NCBI GenBank assembly: GCA_010024875.1
Contig: RGFZ01000024.1
Span: forward strand, 1 to 41,220
Source: Oxalobacteraceae bacterium
Lineage (GTDB): Bacteria; Pseudomonadota; Gammaproteobacteria; Burkholderiales; Burkholderiaceae_D
Direction: 5' to 3'
Length of the DNA stretch: 41,220 nucleotides
Position 1 is the first letter of the stretch, and every line of letters begins with the position of its first letter. Positions 22,391 through 31,477 of this stretch are shown here, piece by piece. The position numbers were made by a program, and so were the translations under genes. The notes beneath the pieces were generated by a model, which saw only the letters and a list, made by a program, of their open reading frames with translations, searched no databases and was not told the origin of the DNA.

Positions 22391-23656
22391 CTACTCATGT
22401 CGCAGAGCGTCGGCAGGACGCACGCGCGCCGCACGCCAGCTGGGATACAGGGTGGCCAGAAACGCCAGCAACACCGCCATGCCACCTATCTGCCAGACAT
22501 CAGGCCAGCGCAAATCAGAGGGCAGCGCACTGATCAGGTAAATATCGCGCGGCAAAAACTGCACGTGGAATACCGATTCGATGAAAGGCACGATCACATC
22601 CACATTCAATGCAACCAGCACGCCCAGCAGCACGCCGATACCCGTGCCCAGCAGACCGACCAGTGCGCCCTGAATAACGAATATTTTCATGATCGAAGCG
22701 GGCGAAGCACCCAGTGTGCGCAGAATGGCGATGTCTGCCTGCTTGTCAGTGACCGTCATCACCAGTGTCGACACCAGATTGAATGCCGCGACCGCGATGA
22801 TCAGTGTAAGGATGATGAACATCATCCGCTTTTCGGTCTGCACAGCGGCGAACCAGTTGCGGTTCTGCTGCGACCAGTCGCGGATGTACAGACTACCAGG
22901 CAAGCTGGCTGCCAACTCCGCTGCCACCTCCGGGGCGCGCTGCATGTCAGCCACGCGCAGTCTCAGACCCGACGGTCCGGTGAGTCGGAACAGCGTCTCG
23001 CCATCTTTAATATGGATAAAGGCTAGCGAGGAATCGTATTCGTAATGGCCCGCCTCGAACACGCCGACCACGTTGAACTGCTTGAGGCGCGGCAGCACGC
23101 CAGCGGGGGTGACTTGGCCCTGCGGCGCGATGAGTGTGATCTTGTCACCGAGCTGCAACCGCAAGCCGCGCGCCAGCGCGCTGCCGAGCACGATATTAAA
23201 TTCACCTGGCCGAAGATCAGCGAGTTTGCCCGCCACGATCTGCGCCGCAACATCCGAGACCTTGGGCTCTTGCTCTGGCAAGATGCCGCGCACCATGATG
23301 CCGCGCACGGTGTCCTCTCGCGTGACCATGGCCTGCGCTTCCACGTACGGCGCGGCGCCTCGCACCAGTGGATGCCGGCTCACCTCCGCCGCAGTCGCCT
23401 GCCAGTTCGGCAAGCTACCCGAAGCATCGAAGACTTCCACGTGCGCCAAGACCGACAGCATGCGGTCGCGCACTTCCTTTTGAAAACCGTTCATCACCGA
23501 CAGCACCACGATCAGCGCCGCAACGCCGAGCGCAATGCCTGCCATAGAGATCAGTGAAATAAACGAAATAAAGCTATCACGCGCGCTGCGACGCCCCGCG
23601 CGGGTGTAACGCAGGCCGATGGTCCATTCAAAAGGCAAATCATGCAACCGGGACAA
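22391..23656 (-). CDS. lolC: Lipoprotein-releasing permease LolC/LolE
   Basis: This permease subunit of the Lol exporter has 421 residues. It has an N-terminal membrane segment (FISFISLISMAGIALGVAALIVVLSVMNGFQKEVRDRML), a large periplasmic domain, and three C-terminal membrane segments (MFIILTLIIAVAAFNLVSTLVMTV, IQGALVGLLGTGIGVLLGVLVALN and the final MAVLLAFLATLYPSW). The start appears to be TTG 23656: AGGAG lies about 8 nt upstream, and the ATG nearby is out of frame. Only one permease gene is present, as in bacteria with a single LolC/E-type (LolF) subunit. Confidence 0.93.
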   Translation of the reverse strand: MSRLHDLPFEWTIGLRYTRAGRRSARDSFISFISLISMAGIALGVAALIVVLSVMNGFQKEVRDRMLSVLAHVEVFDASGSLPNWQATAAEVSRHPLVRGAAPYVEAQAMVTREDTVRGIMVRGILPEQEPKVSDVAAQIVAGKLADLRPGEFNIVLGSALARGLRLQLGDKITLIAPQGQVTPAGVLPRLKQFNVVGVFEAGHYEYDSSLAFIHIKDGETLFRLTGPSGLRLRVADMQRAPEVAAELAASLPGSLYIRDWSQQNRNWFAAVQTEKRMMFIILTLIIAVAAFNLVSTLVMTVTDKQADIAILRTLGASPASIMKIFVIQGALVGLLGTGIGVLLGVLVALNVDVIVPFIESVFHVQFLPRDIYLISALPSDLRWPDVWQIGGMAVLLAFLATLYPSWRAARVRPADALRHE

Positions 23657-23811
23657 GCAGTAGCTCCTGAGGGATCAGCAATCAGATCGACAGCGAAATC
23701 AACAACGAGATCAACCATGAGGTCGGCAATGTTTCCGGCCGATGAATGGCTAAAGCCTTGCAAAGCCGGCAGTTTGCCATAGTCAAAGGGCAATCGCCTA
23801 CAATGATTGGT

Positions 23812-24783
23812 ATGTCTTCTCTGACGCTGGTTATCCCCTTCGCTCTGCCACCCCACGCCCTCGCCCGAGATCTGCTCTCATCGCTGAACCTGCCCGCTCT
23901 GGCGAAGCTCGTGGCGCGGGCGAGGCGGGTCGAGCGGATCCTGAATCCGGCGTTTAATGCCTGCCTGCCGCATGAACGCTGGCTGAGTGGCCATCAGGGC
24001 GATAACAGCCCGCCGTTGGCGCACACGCTGATGGCTGCGCTGGGCGGTTCGCTGGCCTCTGGTTCATGGTTTATCGTGCAGCCCGTGCACCTGCATGTCG
24101 CACGAGACCATTTGGTGCTGACCGATCACCGCCATTTATCGCTGAACGATCAAGAAGGACAAGGATTGTTTCAGGCCGTCCAACCTTTGTTCGCGGAACA
24201 GAACCTTGAACTGGTCTATGGCAACGCGCATTACTGGTTTGTGCGCGCCGATGCGTGGTCAGATTTCAGAACCTGCTCGCCCGACGCCGTCTGTGGACAC
24301 AATATTGATGTGTGGCAGCCCAAGGGCAACGCGGCGCGCGACTGGCGACGCCTGCACAATGAAGTACAGATGCTCTGGCATCAGCATGCACTCAACCTTG
24401 AACGTGAGGATCGAGGCGATCTGCGCGTGAACGCGCTGTGGCTGTGGGGTGCCTCTGATCATGAACAAACCTCAATCGGGAGCCAGCTGCTGACCCGGCT
24501 CATCGCGCAAGGCTGTGAGGCGTCCAGCCCCCATCAAGACTGGCGACTGATTGATGCGCTGACGCCGCTGGCGCTCGCCGAGGACTGGTCGGGCTGGCTG
24601 CAACAGATGCAGCAACTGGAAGACAATCACATCGCCCCGGCGCAAGAGCAACTCATCACTGGCGAACTCGACGAAATCAGGTTGGTGTTCAGCGATGGAC
24701 AACGACTCGACCTATGGAGTGCACGCCGCTCGAGCATGAGAAAATTCTGGGTCTCTCCTTCGCTGTCACGCCTCGCCTCATGA
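23812..24783 (+). CDS. RpfE-like conserved protein upstream of recJ
   Basis: This 323-residue soluble protein resembles RpfE of Xanthomonas and the betaproteobacterial proteins often annotated as regulatory or phosphoglycerate-mutase-like. Its position right before recJ matches the Xanthomonas recJ-rpfE-prfB-lysS cluster. Recognisable segments are SSLTLVIPFALPP at the start, WFIVQPVHLHVARDHLVLTD, GNAHYWFVRAD, GHNIDVWQPKG and VNALWLWG. No catalytic motif can be named and the function is unknown. The start ATG 23812 excludes 22 upstream codons of non-conserved sequence. Its stop overlaps the recJ start by 4 nt (ATGA), so the two are translationally coupled. Confidence 0.75.
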   Translation: MSSLTLVIPFALPPHALARDLLSSLNLPALAKLVARARRVERILNPAFNACLPHERWLSGHQGDNSPPLAHTLMAALGGSLASGSWFIVQPVHLHVARDHLVLTDHRHLSLNDQEGQGLFQAVQPLFAEQNLELVYGNAHYWFVRADAWSDFRTCSPDAVCGHNIDVWQPKGNAARDWRRLHNEVQMLWHQHALNLEREDRGDLRVNALWLWGASDHEQTSIGSQLLTRLIAQGCEASSPHQDWRLIDALTPLALAEDWSGWLQQMQQLEDNHIAPAQEQLITGELDEIRLVFSDGQRLDLWSARRSSMRKFWVSPSLSRLAS

Positions 24784-26474
24784 CCCGCATCGCCGTTCGC
24801 CAGTACTCAGCTCGCAATGCAGAGATGCTCGCCCAACAGGGATTGCACCCCGTGCTGGCCCGACTGATGGCGGCGCGCGGGCTGAGCGCGATTAGCGAAC
24901 TCTCCAATGAATTCAATGCGCTGATTGCCCCCGGTCAGCTGACGCACGTTCAAGAAGCCGCGCGATTCATCGCTGATGCCATCGCACAGCAAAAAAAATT
25001 CACCGTGGTTGCCGACTATGACTGCGATGGCGCGACCGCCTGCGCCGTCGCTGTCCGTGGTTTGCGTGCGATGGGCGCGACGATGGATTACATCGTCCCG
25101 AACCGTTTCGAATACGGCTATGGGCTCACGCCCGACATTGTTGAATTGACTGCGCAACAGAAATCTCCTGACATCATCATCACCGTCGACAACGGCATCG
25201 CCAGCATCGCTGGTGTCGCCGAAGCGAAGCGTCGCGGCATTGACGTGGTGATTACCGATCACCACCTGCCAGGTGATGCACTGCCCGATGCCGCCGTGAT
25301 CGTGAATCCCAACCAGCCTGGCTGCGGATTTCCGAGCAAACATCTGGCCGGTGTGGGTGTGATGTTCTACCTGCTGCTGGCGCTGCGGGCAGAACTACGC
25401 GCGCGCGGACATTTCGATGCCAGCAACCAGCCACGGCTGGACGCACTGCTTGATCTCGTCGCGTTAGGCACGGTGGCTGATGTGGTAAAGCTTGATGTGA
25501 ACAACCGCATTCTGGTCGCTCAAGGATTACGACGCATGCGCGAAGGCCGAGCGCACGCCGGTATCTCCGCACTGTTCGCGGTCGCCTCGCGCGATATCCG
25601 TAAAGCCAGCGCCACCGATCTCGGCTTCACTGCGGGCCCTCGACTGAACGCTGCCGGCCGCCTGTCTGACATGTCGTTAGGTATTGAATGTCTGCTGACC
25701 GACGACCTTGACAAGGCCATGGCCATCGCGCGCGAGCTCGATGCCATGAACCGCGAACGACGCGATATCGAGACTGGCATGCAAGAGGCTGCTCTAGCAT
25801 CGCTGGACACCATCGATCCGCAGGCCAGCGCAACCCTGACGCTGTTCAACCCGGCATGGCACCAGGGCGTGATCGGTATTGTTGCCTCGCGACTGAAAGA
25901 AAAGTTTTATCGTCCCACCATCACCTTCGCACCCGCAGGCGGCGCCATGCTCAAGGGTTCGGGTCGCTCAATCCCTGGCTTTCATCTGCGCGATGCACTC
26001 GATCTGGTGGCTAAACGCGCGCCCGAACTGATCGACAAATTCGGCGGACATGCCATGGCTGCGGGCCTGTCGCTACGCGAGGTGGACTTTCCTGCATTTG
26101 CCGAAGCCTTCGAAACCGTGGGCCGCGAATGGCTGAGCCCGGCGGCCCTGGAACAGGTGCTGGAGACCGACGGCCCGCTTGAGCCGGATTGTTTCAGTCT
26201 GGATTTCATTCGACTGCTTGACACCCATGTCTGGGGGCAGGGCTTTCCGGCGCCCGTGTTTTGCGACGAGTTCCGTGTGCTGAATCAGCGCGTCTTGAAG
26301 GAAAAGCATCTGAAATTGATGCTGCAAAAAGACGGGCGTCAATTCGACGCGATCTGGTTCAACCATGCCGACGGGCTACCGGCTCGCGCCCGCTTCGCCT
26401 ACCGGCTCGATGCCAATGAATTCAATGGCAAAACATCCGTGCAGCTGATCGTCGAGTACGCCGAGGCCTGCTGA
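24780..26474 (+). CDS. recJ: Single-strand DNA 5'-3' exonuclease RecJ
   Basis: RecJ degrades single-stranded DNA 5' to 3' in recombination, mismatch and base-excision repair. The protein has 564 residues. DHH-family motifs are visible: TVVADYDCDGATACA (motif I), TVDNGIA, VVITDHHLPGD (motif III), DLVALGTVADVV, GPRLNAAGRL, and the DHHA1 motif with IPGFHLRDAL and DKFGGHAMAAGLSL. The OB-like C-terminal part follows. The start is ATG 24780, sharing ATGA with the preceding stop. The gene is intact. Confidence 0.97.
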   Translation: MTRIAVRQYSARNAEMLAQQGLHPVLARLMAARGLSAISELSNEFNALIAPGQLTHVQEAARFIADAIAQQKKFTVVADYDCDGATACAVAVRGLRAMGATMDYIVPNRFEYGYGLTPDIVELTAQQKSPDIIITVDNGIASIAGVAEAKRRGIDVVITDHHLPGDALPDAAVIVNPNQPGCGFPSKHLAGVGVMFYLLLALRAELRARGHFDASNQPRLDALLDLVALGTVADVVKLDVNNRILVAQGLRRMREGRAHAGISALFAVASRDIRKASATDLGFTAGPRLNAAGRLSDMSLGIECLLTDDLDKAMAIARELDAMNRERRDIETGMQEAALASLDTIDPQASATLTLFNPAWHQGVIGIVASRLKEKFYRPTITFAPAGGAMLKGSGRSIPGFHLRDALDLVAKRAPELIDKFGGHAMAAGLSLREVDFPAFAEAFETVGREWLSPAALEQVLETDGPLEPDCFSLDFIRLLDTHVWGQGFPAPVFCDEFRVLNQRVLKEKHLKLMLQKDGRQFDAIWFNHADGLPARARFAYRLDANEFNGKTSVQLIVEYAEAC

Positions 26475-26675
26475 AGCTCCCCACCACCCCCTGTCCCCTC
26501 GGACCGCGACGCGCGCCGGCAGGTGCGCTCAGGCCGTTGGTTTTTTGTCTAGTGCATCAGCTTGCTAGGCAAGCGTCCATGCCCACCGCATAGTGTTTTC
26601 ACAGACGATAGGCATCGGTGATGCATACGGTAATTTTGCATCAGTCCACCGATCCGGAATCAGCGAGAGGCAGGC
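26475..26675 (+). other. Gap between recJ and the lipase-like gene
   Basis: This 201-bp gap holds no gene I can support. A run of six T at about 26541-26546 follows GC-rich sequence, but I found no clean stem in front of it, so a terminator is not called. Short GCATC repeats occur around 26610-26650. In relatives recJ is normally followed closely by prfB, so this marks the left edge of the accessory insertion. Confidence 0.5.
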
Positions 26676-28124
26676 ATGGACAAGAGCAGCAAACTCTCAG
26701 GCACATCACGTGCCGCGCCCGGGGAGACGTCACAGTCAAATTCACAGCCAACAACGGAAAAACCTAAAAAGCCTCCCAAGATAAGAACACTCTCGTCCTC
26801 AGACAATGCGTCTCGCGCGAAGGATGCCGACCCACCTTCCGATTCGGATCGGTGGTCCGCCAACAGCGCTTTATGCTCCCGCCACCAGATCACGCAAGAG
26901 GTGCTGCTCGACACGCGGCCGGCTTTCGAGGCGCTCAGAAAAACGGAGGATTTGCTCATCGCGACGCACGAAAAGCTGAAACCCGCCATCAAAGCCAATG
27001 AAAAACTCTCGAGCCAACTGAAAACCTTTAAGAAGGGGACCAACGATCCAAAAGGCAAACATCGCGATTCGGATGAATACCACGCGGCAGTTGAATCGCT
27101 GACGGCGCTGGCGCACAAGAAACATCGATCGTCCGTGAATGCTGCAGATTTTCTCGATAAAAATTCAATTTTCGTTCACAAGATTTATCCACTGACGGGA
27201 GGCATACGAGATACCAAAACCGGCTTGTATGCGCAGCTGCTACCTGTTGACGCCAATTCTTCAGATTATTTTCTGTGCTTTCCCGGTACCGGTGCCATGA
27301 ACAACCGGGACAAACAATGGACGACCAATATCGCAAATTTCATGATCGATGATGTGCCGAAGGCCTTCAGACAAGCTGTTGAACTTACCAATGAAATTCA
27401 TCAGGCAATTCAAGCCAAGGGCGGTACCCTGAGGCTGGCCGGTCATTCGCTTGGGGGTGGCATGGCAAATTACGTGGGCCTGAAGCTTGGCCTGGAATCC
27501 ATATGCTTCAATCCGGCACCCATGGGTAAGGGATGTCTGGATGACCTGGGAGATGACATCCGGCCGGAACAGGTACGACAGCAGACCCACCTCATCATCG
27601 AAGGCGACCTGGTCAGCGATAGCACAGGCATGAAGCTGCTCCACCAAGTGAGAGGGCACACCCAGCCCTTGATCGGCAAGCTCTACGAGATCCCGAAAGA
27701 TCATTCGGAATACCCCGACCTCAAAGTCTTTGACCGACACCAAATGGATGCATTCATTGACCTTTACCTGATCGCCAAAGCAAAACAGGCCAAACGCCAA
27801 GCCGAAGAGAAAAAATCCAAGCGCGACAAGCCAGGCTCGGATGAAACACCCCTCACGACAACAACAACAACAACAACGACGACGACCACTGGCGAATCGC
27901 GGCCCGGCAGGCACCCTGTTCGACAGGTCAGTCCTGCTCCTGCCAAAGATGACATCAGCGATGCGACTGCCAATGAGCGGCGACGTCAAGCGGCGCGAGA
28001 GGAAAAAAAGCCTGAGAAACTGCCGACACCACCTGTGGGCAAATCTTCCGAGCCAGGTTCAGCGCAATCGGAAGCAGAATCGGGCGCGGATCTGGACAGT
28101 CGCTCGGGGAGTGATTCTTCGTAA
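26676..28124 (+). CDS. Lipase-like alpha/beta hydrolase, candidate secreted effector
   Basis: The 482-residue protein has three parts. Residues 1-130 are polar and Ser/Thr/Lys-rich with no signal peptide or membrane segment, followed by a predicted coiled helix (RKTEDLLIATHEKLKPAIKANEKL). Residues about 160-375 form an alpha/beta-hydrolase domain of the lipase class 3 / Mbeg1-like type. It carries the nucleophile elbow GHSLGGGMANY (Ser258), a likely acid Asp311 in IIEGDLVSD, and a likely catalytic His355 in VFDRHQMDAFIDLY. The C-terminus is disordered with a run of 12 Thr (394-405) and repeated Ser/Glu. This layout is like host-directed lipase effectors of type III or related secretion systems, but secretion is inference. 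It splits the usual recJ-prfB pair. Confidence 0.7.
   Translation: MDKSSKLSGTSRAAPGETSQSNSQPTTEKPKKPPKIRTLSSSDNASRAKDADPPSDSDRWSANSALCSRHQITQEVLLDTRPAFEALRKTEDLLIATHEKLKPAIKANEKLSSQLKTFKKGTNDPKGKHRDSDEYHAAVESLTALAHKKHRSSVNAADFLDKNSIFVHKIYPLTGGIRDTKTGLYAQLLPVDANSSDYFLCFPGTGAMNNRDKQWTTNIANFMIDDVPKAFRQAVELTNEIHQAIQAKGGTLRLAGHSLGGGMANYVGLKLGLESICFNPAPMGKGCLDDLGDDIRPEQVRQQTHLIIEGDLVSDSTGMKLLHQVRGHTQPLIGKLYEIPKDHSEYPDLKVFDRHQMDAFIDLYLIAKAKQAKRQAEEKKSKRDKPGSDETPLTTTTTTTTTTTTGESRPGRHPVRQVSPAPAKDDISDATANERRRQAAREEKKPEKLPTPPVGKSSEPGSAQSEAESGADLDSRSGSDSS
27855..27890 (+). repeat. Trinucleotide repeat coding for 12 threonines
   Basis: Twelve consecutive Thr codons form an imperfect triplet tract with six ACA in a row inside it. 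Because the unit is 3 nt, slippage would change linker length without breaking the frame. It marks the boundary between the hydrolase domain and the disordered tail of the lipase-like protein. Confidence 0.85.
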
Positions 28125-28160
28125 GCGTTGCGCTTCTCCGGCGAATGCTGAGGTCTCGGG

Positions 28161-28166
28161 TATAAT
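28161..28166 (+). promoter_or_regulatory. -10 box upstream of prfB
   Basis: A consensus TATAAT lies 29 bp upstream of the prfB ATG and 36 bp after the stop of the lipase-like gene. A convincing -35 is not seen at normal spacing. Its presence suggests prfB-lysS regained or kept its own promoter despite the upstream insertion. Confidence 0.5.
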
Positions 28167-28195
28167 CGAAGGCTTTTCAGGATCGCCGAAACACC

Positions 28196-29300
28196 ATGGA
28201 AGCTGAACGCTTAAACGCCCTCACCGCCCTGCTCGCCGGCCTCAGCACGCGCGAGCAAGAACTTCGGAGGTATCTTTGACTTCGATCTGAAGTCAGAGAA
28301 ACTCGAGCAAGTCAACGGCGAACTCGAAGACCCCACAATTTGGGACGATCCCAAGCGCGCCCAGGAGCTCGGCAAAGAGAAGAAATCTCTCGAAGCCATC
28401 GTCGATTCGCTCAAATCCATCCACGCTGGCCTGCAAGACACCACCGATCTGTTGGAGATGGCGCGTGAAGAGAATGATACCGACACCCTAATTGCCGTCG
28501 AAGCCGACGCCCATGCGCTGCAAACCCAGGTCGAGGCGCTGGAATTTCGTCGGATGTTTTCCAACCCGCTCGATCCCAACAACTGTTTCATTGATATCCA
28601 GGCAGGCGCCGGAGGAACCGAGGCACAAGACTGGGCGTCGATGCTACTGCGTCAGTACCTGCGCTACTGTGAGCGCAAGGGCTTCAAAACTGAGATCCTT
28701 GAGCAATCCGATGGCGAGGTGGCCGGCATCAAGACCGCGACCCTGAAGGTCGAGGGCGATTATGCCTATGGTCATCTGCGCACCGAAACTGGTGTGCACC
28801 GTCTGGTGCGCAAATCGCCGTTCGATTCCGCGAATGGCCGTCACACGTCCTTCTCGAGCCTGTTCGTCTACCCGGAAGTGGATGAATCGATCGAAGTCGA
28901 TGTCAATCCGGCCGATGTTCGCGTTGATACCTATCGTGCATCCGGTGCCGGTGGCCAGCACATCAACAAGACCGACTCCGCAGTTCGTCTGACGCATATC
29001 CCGACCGGTATCGTCGTGCAGTGCCAGAATGACCGCAGCCAGCACCGCAATCGCGCCGAGGCCTGGGCGATGCTGAAATCCCGGCTGTTCGAGCTGGAAC
29101 TGCGCAAGCGCATGAGCGAGCAGCAAAAGCTGGAAGACGCAAAGACCGACATCGGCTGGGGTCATCAGATCAGATCTTACGTGCTCGACCAATCGCGCAT
29201 CAAGGATCTGCGCACCCATCACGAGACAGGCAACACCAAGGCCGTGCTGGATGGTGATCTGGATGAATTCATCGCAGCCTCGCTGAAGCAAGGCGTCTAA
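28196..29300 (+). CDS. prfB: Peptide chain release factor 2 (programmed frameshift)
   Basis: RF2 releases peptides at UGA and UAA. The gene needs a +1 ribosomal frameshift: 27 codons from ATG 28196 ([20 protein letters not shown]...RRYL) end at an in-frame TGA, and the +1 frame continues [19 protein letters not shown] through to TAA at 29300. The frameshifted product is 367 residues, the family norm. The stop-codon-recognition tripeptide SPF is in [13 protein letters not shown], and the catalytic GGQ is in [14 protein letters not shown]. Lipase-side neighbours are accessory; lysS follows 54 bp downstream as in most proteobacteria. Confidence 0.97.
28266..28280 (+). promoter_or_regulatory. RF2 autoregulatory frameshift site
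   Basis: The site has the classical layout: an internal Shine-Dalgarno-like GGAGG just upstream, the slippery CTT codon (28274-28276) and the in-frame TGA (28277-28279) followed by C. Low RF2 favours slippage onto TTT-GAC reading, which restores RF2 synthesis. This is established for prfB; here it is seen directly in the sequence. Confidence 0.93.
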
Positions 29301-29354
29301 GGCGCCAATCTCACGGCGCCAGCACACCCGTATAACGCATAACGACAAGCGATC

Positions 29355-30806
29355 ATGAACGACAAGAACGAAGCCTTGCAGGAAGAACGGGACGAGAATG
29401 CCATCATCGCCGAGCGGCGCGCTAAGCTGACGGCGATTCGCGAGAAAGGGGTCGCCTTTCCGAACGACTTCAACCCGCAGCACAAGGCCGCGGATTTGCA
29501 TGCACAGTACGGAGAAGCCGAGCGTGAGGCGCTGGAGGCACAAAACGTCCACGTCGTCGTCGCCGGCAGGATGATGTTAAAACGCGTGATGGGCAAGGCA
29601 TCGTTTGCGACGGTTCAGGATGCCTCTGGCGTTCGCGCAGACGGCCGCATCCAGCTGTACATTACCAATGAGCTGACTGGCGAGGCCGATCATGAGGCCT
29701 TCAAGCATTATGATTTGGGCGACATCCTTGGCGCAGAAGGCACGCTGGACAAGTTCCACGGCCTGTCCGATCAGGAAACCAAGTACCGTCAGCGCTATGT
29801 CGACCTGATCACCAGCGAAGAAACTCGCCGCACGTTCAAGGCGCGCACAGCGGCCGTTGCCTCCATTCGCCGTTTCATGGACAGCCATGAATTCATGGAA
29901 GTCGAAACACCGATGCTGCATATAATTCCCGGTGGTGCGGCAGCCAAGCCTTTTATCACTCATCACAATGCGCTGGACATGGAAATGTACCTGCGTATCG
30001 CCCCCGAGCTGTATCTGAAGCGTCTGGTGGTGGGTGGTTTCGAACGCGTGTTCGAGATCAACCGGAATTTCCGCAATGAGGGTGTGTCACCTCGGCACAA
30101 TCCCGAATTCACGATGATGGAGTTCTATGCCGCCTATGTGGATTACCAATGGCTGATGGATTTCACCGAAGCGCTGATCCGACAAGCAGCGATCGATGCG
30201 CACGGCACGGCAAATCTCACCTATCAGGGACGCGAGCTAGACCTGTCCAAGCCCTTCCACCGCATGACCATTGTTCAGGCTATTAACAAGTTCGCGCCGC
30301 AGTACACGAGCGAGCAGCTGCATGATGCGGAATTCCTTAAAAAAGAATTGAAGCAGAAATTTGACGTTGAACCTCACATTATTTCCGGTCTGGGTGCGCT
30401 GCAGCTCTCTCTGTTTGAAGAGACGGCTGAATCGCAGCTGTGGGAGCCGACCTATATCATTGACTATCCGGTCGAGGTATCGCCGCTGGCACGCGCCTCG
30501 GATACCGTGCCGGGCATCACCGAGCGTTTCGAGCTGTTCATTACCGGCCGTGAGATCGCCAATGGCTTCTCCGAGCTGAATGATGCCGAGGATCAAGCGG
30601 CGCGCTTTCAGGCACAGGTTGCGGCAAAGAATGCGGGGGATGATGAGGCGATGTACTACGACGCTGATTACATTCGTGCGCTCGAATACGGTATGCCCCC
30701 GACAGGTGGCTGCGGTATCGGTATCGACCGACTGATGATGCTGATTACCGATTCGCCGAATATCCGAGACGTGATTCTCTTTCCGCATTTGCGTCGCGAG
30801 GACTGA
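29355..30806 (+). CDS. lysS: Lysyl-tRNA synthetase with a 26-residue gap in the OB domain
   Basis: This class II synthetase charges tRNA-Lys. The catalytic domain is complete: YRQRYVDLI, the motif 2 [41 protein letters not shown] and the motif 3 [12 protein letters not shown]. The protein is 483 residues; relatives are about 505-508. The missing part lies in the N-terminal anticodon-binding OB fold. [10 protein letters not shown] runs directly into [10 protein letters not shown] at residues 131/132 (29747/29748). The E. coli protein has 26 residues between these blocks (the GELSIHCTEL...LTKALRPLP strands). The loss is a multiple of three, so the frame survives. If real, the OB fold would be damaged in an enzyme that is normally essential; a second lysS elsewhere or an assembly error are alternatives. 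Confidence 0.95.
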   Translation: MNDKNEALQEERDENAIIAERRAKLTAIREKGVAFPNDFNPQHKAADLHAQYGEAEREALEAQNVHVVVAGRMMLKRVMGKASFATVQDASGVRADGRIQLYITNELTGEADHEAFKHYDLGDILGAEGTLDKFHGLSDQETKYRQRYVDLITSEETRRTFKARTAAVASIRRFMDSHEFMEVETPMLHIIPGGAAAKPFITHHNALDMEMYLRIAPELYLKRLVVGGFERVFEINRNFRNEGVSPRHNPEFTMMEFYAAYVDYQWLMDFTEALIRQAAIDAHGTANLTYQGRELDLSKPFHRMTIVQAINKFAPQYTSEQLHDAEFLKKELKQKFDVEPHIISGLGALQLSLFEETAESQLWEPTYIIDYPVEVSPLARASDTVPGITERFELFITGREIANGFSELNDAEDQAARFQAQVAAKNAGDDEAMYYDADYIRALEYGMPPTGGCGIGIDRLMMLITDSPNIRDVILFPHLRRED

Positions 30807-30823
30807 TCATCGGGGTCGTCCGC

Positions 30824-31270
30824 TCAGAAGAGAGACTTGTCACTGCCCGCGTGGTAGTTCCTCAACGCTTCCTGAGCGGCCAGGCTGCCTAGCGCATCCA
30901 GGAAATTCCCGTTTCCTCTTCTGAGCGCGTCCCTCACATCGGCCAGCGCCTGATCGCCCGGATCAATGCCAGCGCGACGGCTGGCCAGACTGATCAGCGC
31001 CATCAGTCTTTCCCGATTCACCTCGCGCATCTCTGCGCTCACCACTAATCGCTTTAGCTTGTCAGCAACCGATGAATTGCGCACGTAAAGCACTTCATCA
31101 CCCCGGCTATCCAGCCCGACTTTGGTATGCGGGGCATTAGTGATATTTCCCAGTTTCGCGATTTCCTGATGAATCTCGGTCAGGCTCATGTCGGTCCTTA
31201 GCGTCACTGCATGGGCATTTACCATACCATCTCCCTCGAGCATCACGTCATAAGTCAGGATCCGGGGCAT
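30824..31270 (-). CDS. Unknown protein convergent with lysS
   Basis: I do not recognise this 148-residue protein. It is soluble, with no signal peptide or membrane segment. It begins MPRILTYDVMLEGDGMVNAH, a possible beta strand pair, then a helical, Arg-rich second half (KLKRLVVSAEMREVNRERLMALISLASRRAG) and ends in a polar tail SDKSLF. ATG 31270 is preferred over TTG 31276 and has GAGAGAAC upstream. It ends 17 bp from the lysS stop, convergently, and lies at the edge of the accessory stretch with the chaperone-effector pair. A role in that system is possible but unsupported by motif. Confidence 0.6.
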   Translation of the reverse strand: MPRILTYDVMLEGDGMVNAHAVTLRTDMSLTEIHQEIAKLGNITNAPHTKVGLDSRGDEVLYVRNSSVADKLKRLVVSAEMREVNRERLMALISLASRRAGIDPGDQALADVRDALRRGNGNFLDALGSLAAQEALRNYHAGSDKSLF

Positions 31271-31381
31271 CACCAAAGTTCTCTCGAATCGGGGTTTTGA
31301 TACATCGGCACCGCACGCGAGATTGCGATTTGATTTATCTCATTCACTGGGCAATTCCTTTACACAACCAGCGTTCGTCGC

Positions 31382-31409
31382 TTTACAAATAGGAATATTT
31401 TTTTATATT
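31382..31409 (+). promoter_or_regulatory. Sigma70-type promoter of the glycine-zipper gene
   Basis: TTTACA at 31382-31387 and TATATT at 31404-31409 are separated by 16 bp, each 5 of 6 to consensus, in an AT-rich block 68 bp upstream of the ATG. A flanking pair ATTCC / GGAAT (about 31353 and 31392) could be an operator but is unproven. Confidence 0.6.
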
Positions 31410-31477
31410 GAATCGCCATCTGGAAACTTTTTAACTGGATGGAACTCTTCATTCTGCCTTCTGTTCCGGAGTAAAGC

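Noticed and set aside
26520-26550. Terminator after recJ with a run of six T
   Set aside because: No continuous GC stem could be drawn directly before the T run.
27261-27989. 242-codon open frame on the minus strand within the lipase-like gene
   Set aside because: The plus-strand frame has the GHSLGG elbow and a plausible triad; the minus frame shows only a Cys/Val run from the triplet repeat.
28196-28279. Early in-frame TGA in prfB as a pseudogene sign
   Set aside because: It is the programmed RF2 frameshift with SD-like GGAGG and CTTTGAC; the gene is functional.
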